DNA from: Paenibacillus silvisoli
Lineage (GTDB): Bacteria > Bacillota > Bacilli > Paenibacillales > Paenibacillaceae
Length of the DNA: 64,000 nt
Direction of reading: 5' to 3'
Assembly: GCF_030866765.1 (NCBI RefSeq)
Contig: NZ_CP133017.1
Span: forward strand, 4,864,501-4,928,500
Position 1 is the stretch's first letter, and every line of letters starts with the position of its first letter. The position numbers and the translations under genes were made by a program. Of the stretch, positions 50,855 through 59,962 are shown one piece after another. The notes beneath the pieces were generated by a model. That model had not been told where the DNA came from. It saw only the letters and a list, made by a program, of their open reading frames with translations, and searched no databases.

Positions 50855-52660
50855 TTATCCCGTATGACTCTGTACCCAAACATCCTTGAAATCGATCCAG
50901 CCGAGCGGCGACATCGTGATGCCTTTGATGCCCGGATGATAGGACGTGTTCGTCTTCTTATGCAGCAAAAATAGCACATGCGCCTCCTCGCGCAGCCGCT
51001 CCTCGATTTCGCCGAGAATGAGCCTGCGTTCCTCCGTCGTCTTCGATGCCAAGGCCAAGTCGATTTTGTCTCTTGCCCATGCCCGGAAATCCGGATGGAG
51101 ATGCTCCTTCAGGAAGCTTCCGTGCTGCTCGTAGGATTCGATCTCGCACACTTCGTCCTGCGCGAACACGATCCCATAGTGAATGGTATCCGCTTCGTTT
51201 ACAAGGTCGCTGTTTTTGTAGCCGTTGCTGTCATGCAGCTTGACGTGAACCGGAATACCGTACTCGCCGCAGCGGTCGGCAATCCACTGCGCGTCTTCTA
51301 CGTTAAAGCTGCTCGTGTAAAGCGTAATCGGCGTGCCATCGTACCCGGCTTCGCGCAGCAGCGCCTTCGCCATCACCGGATCATGGCGGATATTGCGAAG
51401 CGGCGTATTATCGTCGGGGCGAAAACCGCGCGCCGCGTACATCCGACCTTCGCCCAGCTCCCGAATCATGCGGTGGCGGTCGATCAACAGGTCAACCGCC
51501 TTCCGGAACGAAGCCGACTGCTGCGGCCCTTCCTTGCCTAAGTTCCACGTCAGCAGCGTGCAGCCTTTGCACAGCATTTCGAACGTAACCAATTCTTCGT
51601 CCGGCTTCAGGTCGGGCAAATCGTGGTCCAAAATCAATTTTTCCCAGCATTTGCGGGAAGAAGCTCCGTGCTCCGGCGGCATGAACGCAATGACGACGCC
51701 GTCCAAATGCGCCCTGCCGTTGTAGTAGTTCTTGTTCACCGATAGAACGAACCGATCCTCGTTCCACTCGCCGGCCATGAAAGGGCCAGTGCCGGACGGG
51801 CATTTCCAGAACGCCTCCTCGTCGCGCTCAACCAGATCGCGGGGCAAAATCGATGCCATCGCGGAGCTCATGAACCGGTGAAAAATCCGGTTCGTCTTGG
51901 CGAGCTCGATTCGGATCGTTCTCGCTCCGATCGACTCGATCGAAACGACGTTGCGAAGCAGCCAACTGTGAGAGGTGCCTGCGCGCAGCCGCTCCAGCGA
52001 GAAAATGACGTCATCCGTCGTCAGCTCGTGGCCATGGTGAAAGTAGACGCCTTTGCGAAGATGGAACTGCCAAACCGTCGCTTCCTTGTTGCACTCCCAA
52101 GCATGCGCAATGCCAGGGACAACACGTCCGGACGAAGCGTCAAAATGCACGAGCGGGTCAAACAGCTGCCGGATCATATGCGCATCGAACGCATAGTAAA
52201 CCGCAGCCGGATCGAGCGTCGTAATCGGCGTTTGAACCGGCAGTCGCAGCGTATCGACGTGGCGCTTGCCGTCCAGCACCTCGGTCCGATAGCCGAAATG
52301 GAGCTCCAGCCATTCCGTGAACCGGTCCTTCACCGGCGAGCCTTTCCCGTGCGCGTGGATGATCTCGAAGGCAGGCTTATACTCCCCGCGCTGCGCCATC
52401 CGCTGCGCCAGCTCAAGCAGCATCGCATCCCGCTCCAGCTGGAAAACAAGCTGCGAACGGTTGCCGCGGCCGCGGCCCGGCTGCCATTGCACCCAGCCCT
52501 CTTCCTCCATTTTGCGGAGAATCAGCTTCACGTTCCGGGTCGTGCAATAGAGCGTCCGCGCCAGCTCTTCCAGCGAAACCTCGACAGGCGTCTGAACGGG
52601 CGCCCCGTCCGCGAAGCGGCTGTATAAATCCAAATAACGTTCCGCTGCTGCAGTCTGCAT
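50855..52660 (-). CDS. SgrR-family regulator: HTH plus solute-binding domain
   Basis: A 601-residue protein with an N-terminal winged helix (about 30-75: 'VSLEELARTLYCTTRNVKLILRKMEEEGWVQW' region) fused to an oligopeptide/sugar ABC-type binding domain ('LDPAAVYYAFDAHMIRQLFDPLV', 'GVYFHHGHELTTDDVIFSLERL'). SgrR in enterobacteria senses sugar-phosphate stress. In Paenibacillus these proteins often sit next to the transporter they control, and here an MFS gene lies 2.7 kb upstream. AAAGGAGG precedes the ATG. Confidence 0.9.
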   Translation of the reverse strand: MQTAAAERYLDLYSRFADGAPVQTPVEVSLEELARTLYCTTRNVKLILRKMEEEGWVQWQPGRGRGNRSQLVFQLERDAMLLELAQRMAQRGEYKPAFEIIHAHGKGSPVKDRFTEWLELHFGYRTEVLDGKRHVDTLRLPVQTPITTLDPAAVYYAFDAHMIRQLFDPLVHFDASSGRVVPGIAHAWECNKEATVWQFHLRKGVYFHHGHELTTDDVIFSLERLRAGTSHSWLLRNVVSIESIGARTIRIELAKTNRIFHRFMSSAMASILPRDLVERDEEAFWKCPSGTGPFMAGEWNEDRFVLSVNKNYYNGRAHLDGVVIAFMPPEHGASSRKCWEKLILDHDLPDLKPDEELVTFEMLCKGCTLLTWNLGKEGPQQSASFRKAVDLLIDRHRMIRELGEGRMYAARGFRPDDNTPLRNIRHDPVMAKALLREAGYDGTPITLYTSSFNVEDAQWIADRCGEYGIPVHVKLHDSNGYKNSDLVNEADTIHYGIVFAQDEVCEIESYEQHGSFLKEHLHPDFRAWARDKIDLALASKTTEERRLILGEIEERLREEAHVLFLLHKKTNTSYHPGIKGITMSPLGWIDFKDVWVQSHTG

Positions 52661-52801
52661 AATTCCTCCTTTTCCCAATTAAAAGGGGAAGTGATTAATG
52701 AACATTCTACACTTTTTATCCCCTTTTAGCGAGCGCATAATGAATTCATAAGCGGAGAGAGTTTGACTCCGTCAAACACCCTATTAAAGGAGGCAACCAC
52801 C

Positions 52802-53005
52802 ATGTTGCAACACACCAATACGTATACGACGGAGAAGCTCTACCAATACCAGCAGGAGCAATTAAAACGCGGCGTAAACAAAGCATTGATGATCGCAGAG
52901 GCGGAAAAGGCGGCGGAAGCAGAAGCGGAAAAGCAGGTGAGCAGGAAGAAGGGCTCCATGCGCAGATGGTTAGAAAAATGGCGGTTCGTCACTTCCATGA
53001 AGTGA
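52802..53005 (+). CDS. Small Ala/Glu/Lys-rich protein, 67 aa
   Basis: A frame with AAAGGAGG eight bases before the ATG. It is helical and charged ('IAEAEKAAEAEAEKQVSRKKGSMRRW' region, cut here) with a Trp-containing basic end. No family recognised. Its last codons and stop are built into the stem of the downstream terminator. Confidence 0.65.
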   Translation: MLQHTNTYTTEKLYQYQQEQLKRGVNKALMIAEAEKAAEAEAEKQVSRKKGSMRRWLEKWRFVTSMK

Positions 53006-53019
53006 CGACCGCCATTTTT
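52974..53019. terminator. Bidirectional terminator overlapping a stop codon
   Basis: A stem of about 20 bp with one bulge (ATGGCGG...CCGCCAT outside, CGTCACTTC/GAAGTGACG inside) and a 3-base loop, with T-runs on both sides. It serves the small + strand gene and the - strand isochorismatase gene. Confidence 0.9.
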
Positions 53020-53020
53020 T

Positions 53021-53566
53021 TTATGATTCGAATATAATCGCAGTCGAAGGTTGAATTCGCGCAAAAGAGGAAAAACGCGCATTGTGCGCTTCAATGATTT
53101 GTTCCGCGCTTTGACCGTTCTGCCCCCATGTGCTGTGGGCATCTCCGGCCACCGTAACGTCATACCCCAGCTCGGCCGCTCGGGTAACCGTCGCATTAAT
53201 GCAGTAGTCGGTTTGCAAACCCGCGATGACCAGCTGGCTAATCCCCTTGGCCGTCAGCTTGTCGCGAAGGTCCGTTCCTTCGAACGAATCCGGTTTAAAC
53301 TTCTGAATTCGCGGCTCGCCGTCCTTCGGCGCAATCGCGGTATGGATCTCCCAGGCAGGCGATCCGGTTTCCAGCTCTTCGCCGACGCCTTCGTTGTGCT
53401 GAACATAGATGACCGGAATGCCGCCGGCTCTTGCCCTTCCAAGTAATCCGCCGATTCGCTCCAGCAGCTCCTCATGCCCGTGTACCGGATTTTCTTCGTT
53501 AAACATGGCCGTCTGCACATCAATGATGAGCAGCGCCGTATTCGTGTTCGATGATGGGTTCGTCAT
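53021..53566 (-). CDS. Isochorismatase-family cysteine hydrolase
   Basis: A 181-residue hydrolase with the family triad visible: Asp in 'LLIIDVQTAMF', Lys in 'IQKFKPDSFEGT' and Cys in 'GLQTDYCINATVTRA'. It hydrolyses amides or related bonds in small molecules; the substrate is unknown. It follows the Rieske gene by 30 bases and may be co-transcribed. Confidence 0.92.
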   Translation of the reverse strand: MTNPSSNTNTALLIIDVQTAMFNEENPVHGHEELLERIGGLLGRARAGGIPVIYVQHNEGVGEELETGSPAWEIHTAIAPKDGEPRIQKFKPDSFEGTDLRDKLTAKGISQLVIAGLQTDYCINATVTRAAELGYDVTVAGDAHSTWGQNGQSAEQIIEAHNARFSSFARIQPSTAIIFES

Positions 53567-53596
53567 GCTGACAACGCCTCCTTCTTCTCGCCATTA

Positions 53597-55342
53597 TTAC
53601 TCTTCGAATAACCGTTCGCCCCGGTGCAGCCGCCACGCAATCGTCGCCGTATGCGGCAGCTCGCGCGCCGTAGGCGCATGAGCTGCCAAATATCTCGTGC
53701 AGGCAAGCAGCATCGTTTCCTGCGCCCGCAGCGCAAATGCATCGGAACGGCCGCGCCACTGATCGTACTCGGCAAATGCCGCCTCTACCATTTGGAACGT
53801 GTGGAACTCCGCATCCTCGCGCAGCAGCGCATGGCCGAGCGTATTAAGCAGCGGTTCGATCTCCCCGCCGCGGTTCGCGTAATCGTAGACGAGCTGCGCC
53901 GCGCGGTCGACCTGCTGCCGCTGATCCAGCAGCTGCAGCAAATCATCCGTCCCGACAGCGCTGTCCGCCGCGACGGAAGCCTCTTTCGGCCGCTTCGCAG
54001 CCGGCACGTTCAAGAACCGGTCCAAATACACGCTCATGGCGCCGTGGAAAATCGCCCGGTTCAGCAGCGGCTCTTCGGACTTCTGCAGCCTGACATGAAG
54101 CGCATGCGCGTAAGTAAACGTGTGGAGCACGGCCACCCAGTCGCGATGATCGTTCTGCGTATGGAAGCGCACGATGCGCTCCGCGGCTGCCAGCGCAACC
54201 AGCTGCGCAAGCTGTGCCGGCGATGCGCCTGCCTGCAGCAGCTCTTTCAACAGCGTGACGGTCTCCAGCGGCTGCTCGCTCAAGAGCTGCTGCAGCACGC
54301 GATTTTCATCGATGCTCGTCCCATTGGCAGAAGGCTGAACGCCTGTCTGGGCTAGCGCTTGAACGGCCTCCTGAATCGGCTCGACCAGATTGATCGGCGC
54401 CTGCCAATGGTGCTGCTCCTCGCTTCTGGACGGATTGCCCATCATATGCAGCAGCGACGTCAGCACCTGCTTCGCTTGGTCCGGCCCGGCAAGCGCGAGC
54501 GCCTCGAACGCTTTGTTATGGAAATCGAACACATGCCCGCCGTCCAAATAGAAATGGTCCGTAGCGGCAACGAGCATCATGTCGGCCAGCTGCTCCGGCG
54601 TCATCCCCTTGTCGACGGCCGTAATCAGAAGCTTTTCCGCTCCCTGCGTATCCCGCACCTCGATGCAGTTGCGGTACCAGCCGGCCAGCCTGTCGAACGA
54701 TGCATCCGCCGATGGCAGCGGACCGAGCAAATAGTGAAGGCCGCGTCCCGCGCTGCCCCGCGCCACATGGACGAGACCTTGATAGAGCGCTAGAATCCGC
54801 CCCGTCTTATCCAGCTTCGGAATGATATTGACCATCGCCGTGAGAATGGTCAGTCCCGAGTTCCAGCCGCTGCCGCTGCGCGTCCCGAACGCGATGCCGA
54901 CCGCGGCGATTTCCGCATCCGTCACGTTCGCCTCGACGAGGCCGACGATCGCCTTCGCGATGACAAGGCTAATATTTTGCTCAAGACCTTCCATTAAGCG
55001 GTCTTTATATTTCTGAACATGGTTCGCCGCTCGCGGCAGCGGGTTGACGTAAACGATCTCGTCTTCGATACGGACCTCGTGGGACGGCACGTCGTCCGCC
55101 CAAGGATCGAATGTCCCGCCGCTGCATACGTCAAAACGGGCATGATGCCAATGACAGGTCAAGATCCCGTCGCACAAGCTTCCCATATGAAGCGGAAAGC
55201 CAAGATGCGGGCAGCGGTTATCGACGGCAAAAATACCTTCCTCGTGCGAAAATACGGCGATGCCGCCTTTAATGACGGACGAGCCCTTTTCCTTCAGCTC
55301 CTGGACAGATCCTGCTTTGATCCACTCTGCGGTTCGACTCAT
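53597..55342 (-). CDS. Rieske [2Fe-2S] protein fused to a large helical domain
   Basis: A 581-residue protein. Residues 1-105 are a Rieske ferredoxin with cluster ligands Cys44-x-His46 ('RCPHLG') and Cys63-x2-His66 ('CHWHHARFD'). The remaining 475 residues are almost wholly helical, with 'AIVGLVEANVTDAEIAAVGIAFG' and several His-rich loops ('HFYLDGGHVFDFHNKAF', 'EEQHHWQAP'), and match no family I know. It may be an oxygenase-like or redox enzyme in which the helical domain carries a metal or substrate site. The next upstream gene is an MFS permease; an isochorismatase gene follows. Confidence 0.85.
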   Translation of the reverse strand: MSRTAEWIKAGSVQELKEKGSSVIKGGIAVFSHEEGIFAVDNRCPHLGFPLHMGSLCDGILTCHWHHARFDVCSGGTFDPWADDVPSHEVRIEDEIVYVNPLPRAANHVQKYKDRLMEGLEQNISLVIAKAIVGLVEANVTDAEIAAVGIAFGTRSGSGWNSGLTILTAMVNIIPKLDKTGRILALYQGLVHVARGSAGRGLHYLLGPLPSADASFDRLAGWYRNCIEVRDTQGAEKLLITAVDKGMTPEQLADMMLVAATDHFYLDGGHVFDFHNKAFEALALAGPDQAKQVLTSLLHMMGNPSRSEEQHHWQAPINLVEPIQEAVQALAQTGVQPSANGTSIDENRVLQQLLSEQPLETVTLLKELLQAGASPAQLAQLVALAAAERIVRFHTQNDHRDWVAVLHTFTYAHALHVRLQKSEEPLLNRAIFHGAMSVYLDRFLNVPAAKRPKEASVAADSAVGTDDLLQLLDQRQQVDRAAQLVYDYANRGGEIEPLLNTLGHALLREDAEFHTFQMVEAAFAEYDQWRGRSDAFALRAQETMLLACTRYLAAHAPTARELPHTATIAWRLHRGERLFEE

Positions 55343-55398
55343 GTTTCTTGTTCATCCTCCCCATTTCGTGCTCTCCACTTCTTCGCTAATGGCGCCCG

Positions 55399-56628
55399 CT
55401 AGTCCTTCATGAGCCAGAACATTAAATATTGCAGCGCCGCCATGCCCGCGACGACAACCGGCAGCCAAATCGATTCCAAATCTTTGGAAACGAAGAGCAG
55501 CATCGAAATCGACAGCACGCGCCCGAAATTCAGGAACACCTCGCGCATGACGACCGACTCGACCTTAAGCTGTCCTTTAAGCGGCAGCTTGCCGATTAAC
55601 CGGTAGTAGTACGACGTGAGCGTATTGACCGCAAGCGGATTGCAGATCGAGAACGCGACCATGTAGAAAACGACCGTCCACGCCGTTACGTCATACAGCA
55701 GAAACGCCGCGCCAAGCAGGATGCCGCTCGTCGAGAACAGCACATGCTTGCGCACCTGTTCCTTTTTCGCTTTGCGTGAAATGATATAGCCCGTCGCAAC
55801 GGTAAGCGCCGAGAAGAAGACGCCGAGATAGCCGACATAGTCTTCTCTTCCGACGGTTTGATAGAGCAAAATATTCGGCAGAAACAGCATGATGCCCTGA
55901 AAAAGCCCCAGCACGAAGAACGCCAACAGGCCGCCGACCCATTGCGCGTTTCTCCTCATCACGAGGCCTACGAGATTCAAATGATAGGCGCGGTGATGCG
56001 ATTTCTCCAGCGGAATGCGGAAGCTGATGATCGAGGCGACGACGAACATAATGAACGCGAGCAGAAAGGTGATGATATAGCCTCGCAGACCTTCGTTAAA
56101 TTGAATAATAAACCCGGCCAGCGCCGGTCCGAGAAGCCCCGCCAAATTAAATACGACCATATTGATCGCCAGGAAGCGGACGCGATTGTTCTCGGTCGAT
56201 ACGTCATACATGAGCACGAGGTACCCGGTCCAATACAGTCCTGAAGCCAATCCTTGAAAAATAGCGAACGGCACATACCAGGACGCGACATTTTCCTGCG
56301 CGATGACGACCAGCAGGTAAAATAAAGCGATCATCAAGATGCCCAGCCGATACGTGACCATCCGGTCCTTGCGTTTCGTGATCCAGCCGCCAATCGCGAA
56401 GGCAACCGGCGTGAATAGGAAAACGATCATATTGTAGAAGCCGTTTACGGTCAAATCATGCGTGAGCCGCCATAAATACAAGTTTAAAAAAAGCCCCGAC
56501 ATCGAGGCTCCGAATTGAAAGCAGCCATGAATCATTAGCGCAATAATGGCTTGCCTGCCGAGCTGTCTTTCCTTTGGAACCGGATTGCCTTTCATAGCAC
56601 TCATTCTCAATCCAAGCGCCGCCTTCAT
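55399..56628 (-). CDS. MFS transporter
   Basis: A 409-residue membrane protein with about 12 helices and MFS loop 'GGWITKRKDRMVTYRLG'. It belongs to the group of MFS permeases common in Bacillus and Paenibacillus with unknown substrate. The ATG at 56628 follows GGAGGGGG. A 16-bp LacI-type palindrome lies about 65 bp upstream, and a GH78 gene diverges from it, so uptake of a rhamnose-containing sugar is possible. Confidence 0.87.
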   Translation of the reverse strand: MKAALGLRMSAMKGNPVPKERQLGRQAIIALMIHGCFQFGASMSGLFLNLYLWRLTHDLTVNGFYNMIVFLFTPVAFAIGGWITKRKDRMVTYRLGILMIALFYLLVVIAQENVASWYVPFAIFQGLASGLYWTGYLVLMYDVSTENNRVRFLAINMVVFNLAGLLGPALAGFIIQFNEGLRGYIITFLLAFIMFVVASIISFRIPLEKSHHRAYHLNLVGLVMRRNAQWVGGLLAFFVLGLFQGIMLFLPNILLYQTVGREDYVGYLGVFFSALTVATGYIISRKAKKEQVRKHVLFSTSGILLGAAFLLYDVTAWTVVFYMVAFSICNPLAVNTLTSYYYRLIGKLPLKGQLKVESVVMREVFLNFGRVLSISMLLFVSKDLESIWLPVVVAGMAALQYLMFWLMKD

Positions 56629-56691
56629 CTGTGCGAGTCCCCCTCCGACCAAGCCATCCAATTGCTGTCATTGTAACACAGCGGGCTGAAG

Positions 56692-56707
56692 CGGTAAGCG
56701 CTTACCG
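56692..56707. promoter_or_regulatory. LacI-type 16-bp palindromic operator
   Basis: CGGTAAGCGCTTACCG is a perfect palindrome with the central CG typical of LacI/CcpA-family sites. It lies between the divergent MFS and GH78 genes, nearer to the MFS gene. The remaining 245 bases up to GH78 show no other clear feature. Confidence 0.6.
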
Positions 56708-56953
56708 GTCCCTTCTATCGCCAAATAACCCCCTCTGCTCGTATTTCGCCCCGAATACGCGGACTAATCGGTCTTTTTGCCCCTGTCAGTACGATTCGGG
56801 CGCCCATACTTCGCTTGACTGAACGCATCGGCCGTCATGGCTTTTCCGGGTGTCCGAAATGCCCTATAGAAATGTCCGATTCGAACCCTTACCCCATGCC
56901 CGCAATCGTTTACAATGAGGAGGATGAATACGTTTTCGAGGAGGCATTTTACG

Positions 56954-59842
56954 ATGTGGGAAGCATCTTGGATATGGGACGGCGGCGAAGCGAGTCCGCG
57001 CAACGCGTGGCGCTGCTTCCGTAAAAGTTTTGATTACGCTGGCGGTGGCGATACGAAGGTGAAGCTGACGGCGGATACCCGCTACGTGCTGTACGTGAAC
57101 GGGACGCAGGTCGGTCGAGGTCCGGTCCGTTCATGGCCGTTCGAGCTCGTCTATGATGAATATGAAATTGGCCATTTGTTGAACAATCACGCTCCGAATA
57201 CGATTGCCGTACTGGTGATCCACGCCGGCGTGGCAACCTTCCAATCGCTGCGTGAACGCGGCGGCCTGCTGCTTCAAGTCGAATCGGGCAGCGGGGACGT
57301 CATCGAGCGTACCGATGCGTCCTGGAAAACGGCGGTGCATGCGGCGTATGACGCGACATCCTCCCGTATCTCCTGCCAGCTTCCTTTTACCGAGCGTTAT
57401 GACGCGAGAAGCTGGAACGACGCTTGGATGGAAGCCTCCTTCGACGATTCCGCGTGGGAAGAGGCGACGGTGATCGGCAATGCAGGCATGGCGCCGTGGA
57501 CAAGCCTTGTGCCGCGCCCCATTCCGTATTTGACGGAGGAGCCGGTCTATCCCGTTCGCGTGGAGGAGCTGAATTTCGTGCGGCCGGTACCGTGGAGCGC
57601 CGTCTTCGACGTGCGGACGATGCTCGTGCCAGACAGCGTCAACCACGCGAATCCGATCAGCTTCGTGGGGCTGATGGCGACGGTTGTATCGCTTCCTGAA
57701 ACTGCGGCCTTCACGATCGGAACCGTCGATGGCGGACGAATTCCGTTCCGCGTCCGGGCCGGCGGCCAATGGTATGCGAGCGATGCGGACTTTACCGGCG
57801 AACGGCCGAATACGTTCCTGGAGCTGCGATTGCCGGCCGGCGAGCATCTGCTGCTGCTCGACTTGACCAGCGGATCGCACGGTCACGGCTACCATCTCGG
57901 CATCGATTGCGATATGCCGTTCGAGCTGCGTTCGCCGATTTCGGACGACGCGGGGCTTGCGAACGCGGATGCGGCGGCGGTGCCTTTCGCCATGATCGGG
58001 CCGTTCGACTGGGTCGAGCATATCGATCATCAGCCTGCGGTATCGATGGCGAAGGAGCAGCCGCTCTACGAGGCCGTGAAGCAAATCGACTCGGTCGAAC
58101 AGCTGCGGGCGTATGCGGAATGGGTGAAGCCGATTCCGGAGCAGCTTGTGCATCGTACCGACGTCTACACCCAGACGGCTTGGCGGATCGTCGACAAGCC
58201 GCAGCCGGTACCGGTTGCGTTGCAGCATGCCGTCATCGCAGGCGCCGATGCCGGCGTTATCCCGTCGCACCCGGAGCTGGACACGGAAGTGCTGATCGAT
58301 TTTGGCCGCGAATTGTCCGGCTATATCGCGTTTACGGTCGACGCCGCGGAAGGCACGGTGGTGGACGGCTATGGCTTCGAATATATGCGCGACTGCTGGC
58401 GGCAGTACACGTTCGAGCTGGACAACACGTTCCGTTATACATGCCGGGAAGGGCGGCAGACGTACGTGTCGGTCGTGCGGCGCGGTCTGCGCTATCTAGC
58501 GCTGACGGTTCGGGGCGCCGGCAGACCTGTGAAGCTGGTTGACATTAAGCTGCTGCAAAGCAATTTCCCGACAGCCAATGTCGGCACCTTCCACTCCAGC
58601 AATGCCAAGCTGAACGAAATTTGGCGGATCAGCCGGGATACGACTCGCCTGTGCATGGAGGATACGTTCGTCGATTGCCCGGCCTTCGAGCAGACGTATT
58701 GGGTTGGCGACGCCCGCAACGCATCGCTCATCAACTACTATGCGTTCGGTTCGGCCGAAATCGTAGAGCACTGCCTGCGGCTCGTTCCGGGCTCCGCCTT
58801 CCAATCGCCGCTCTTCGGCGACCAGGTGCCGAGCGGCTGGAGCAGCGTCATTCCGAACTGGACGTTCTTCTGGGTGTCGGCATGTCTCGAGCATTACCAA
58901 TTTACGGGCAACGAGACGTTCGCCAAAGACATGTGGCCGCATGTCCGGTTTACGCTGGAACACTTCTTACAAAAGCTCGATGACCGCGGCCTGTTGAACA
59001 TGCGCGGCTGGAACCTGCTCGATTGGGCGCCGTTCGAGCAGCCGGACGACGGTATCGTCGCGCCGCAAAACATGTTCCTGGTCAAAGCGCTTCGCGATGC
59101 CGCTCAGCTTGCCGATGCTGCAGGCGATCGCGGGTTCGGAGAAGCTTTTGCCGGCCGTGCAGACCAGCTTCGCGATGCGGTCAATGCAGGGCTGTGGGAT
59201 GAGTCCCGCCAAGCGTATCTCGACTGCATCCATGCGGACGGCCGCCCTTCGTCGACGCTTAGCATGCAGACGCAGGTCGTGGCCTTGCTTTGCGGCATTG
59301 CGACGGAGGTCCGCGCTCAGGTGCTGAAGCGGTACATTGCGGAGCCGCCTGCCGACTTCGTTCAGATCGGCAGTCCGTTCATGTCCTTCTTCTACCACGA
59401 AGCGCTGGTGAAGCTGGGCATGCAGGACACGATGGCTGACGATATTTTGCAGCAATACGGCGTCATGGTCGATGCCGGAGCGACCTCGGTGTGGGAGGTC
59501 TATCCGATCAGCAATATTACGATCAACGCCAAAATGCTCACGCGCAGCCACAGTCATGCTTGGTCCGCCGGACCGGTATACTTCCTCGGCTCCGAGGTGC
59601 TCGGGGTTCGCGGACTGACGCCGGGCTGGACGAAGGTCGCCGTGGCGCCTAAGCCGGTCGGCCTCACCTGGGCGCGCGGCGCCGTACCGCTGCCGGGCAG
59701 CGGCCGCATCGACGTCTCCTGGAAGGTCGACGAAGCGACGAAGACGATGCAGCTCCGCGTCGTCGCGCCGTCGAGCGTGGAGCTCGACATCTCGGCGCCT
59801 GACGGCTACGAGCTGGAGTCGGAGAAGGTTTTATTGGGATAG
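56954..59842 (+). CDS. GH78 alpha-L-rhamnosidase-like glycoside hydrolase
   Basis: A 962-residue protein with N-terminal beta-sandwich domains ('YVLYVNGTQVGRGPVRSWP'), a central helical barrel carrying 'CMEDTFVDCPAFEQTYWVGDARN' at about residues 567-589, and a C-terminal beta-sandwich ('SAGPVYFLGSEVLGVR'). This is the GH78 arrangement; the signature differs from the usual 'DCPxREERxGWxGD' by having Phe-Glu-Gln-Thr-Tyr. No signal peptide, so it should act on imported rhamnosides. The ATG at 56954 follows AGGAGG. Confidence 0.88.
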   Translation: MWEASWIWDGGEASPRNAWRCFRKSFDYAGGGDTKVKLTADTRYVLYVNGTQVGRGPVRSWPFELVYDEYEIGHLLNNHAPNTIAVLVIHAGVATFQSLRERGGLLLQVESGSGDVIERTDASWKTAVHAAYDATSSRISCQLPFTERYDARSWNDAWMEASFDDSAWEEATVIGNAGMAPWTSLVPRPIPYLTEEPVYPVRVEELNFVRPVPWSAVFDVRTMLVPDSVNHANPISFVGLMATVVSLPETAAFTIGTVDGGRIPFRVRAGGQWYASDADFTGERPNTFLELRLPAGEHLLLLDLTSGSHGHGYHLGIDCDMPFELRSPISDDAGLANADAAAVPFAMIGPFDWVEHIDHQPAVSMAKEQPLYEAVKQIDSVEQLRAYAEWVKPIPEQLVHRTDVYTQTAWRIVDKPQPVPVALQHAVIAGADAGVIPSHPELDTEVLIDFGRELSGYIAFTVDAAEGTVVDGYGFEYMRDCWRQYTFELDNTFRYTCREGRQTYVSVVRRGLRYLALTVRGAGRPVKLVDIKLLQSNFPTANVGTFHSSNAKLNEIWRISRDTTRLCMEDTFVDCPAFEQTYWVGDARNASLINYYAFGSAEIVEHCLRLVPGSAFQSPLFGDQVPSGWSSVIPNWTFFWVSACLEHYQFTGNETFAKDMWPHVRFTLEHFLQKLDDRGLLNMRGWNLLDWAPFEQPDDGIVAPQNMFLVKALRDAAQLADAAGDRGFGEAFAGRADQLRDAVNAGLWDESRQAYLDCIHADGRPSSTLSMQTQVVALLCGIATEVRAQVLKRYIAEPPADFVQIGSPFMSFFYHEALVKLGMQDTMADDILQQYGVMVDAGATSVWEVYPISNITINAKMLTRSHSHAWSAGPVYFLGSEVLGVRGLTPGWTKVAVAPKPVGLTWARGAVPLPGSGRIDVSWKVDEATKTMQLRVVAPSSVELDISAPDGYELESEKVLLG

Positions 59843-59849
59843 AACGCGG

Positions 59850-59877
59850 AGAGCCTGGCGAGTAGATGCCAGGCTCT
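59850..59877 (+). terminator. Terminator after GH78 gene
   Basis: AGAGCCTGGC and GCCAGGCTCT pair with an 8-base loop and TTTG follows, 8 bases after the stop. Confidence 0.75.
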
Positions 59878-59931
59878 TTGTTGTATGCGAATGCTGAGGC
59901 GCCTAACGGTCATGGATGTCCGTTAGAGCTC

Positions 59932-59962
59932 AAAAAAGCTCGCCTTATTGGCGAGCTTTTTT
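59932..59962. terminator. Bidirectional terminator with DUF4037 stop codon in the loop
   Basis: AAAAAAGCTCGCC and GGCGAGCTTTTTT flank a 5-base loop, with T-runs for both strands. The TAA of the - strand gene sits in the loop. Confidence 0.9.

Noticed and set aside
57131-58270. 379-codon frame antisense to the GH78 gene
   Set aside because: High-GC shadow frame, Arg-rich composition and no ribosome binding site.
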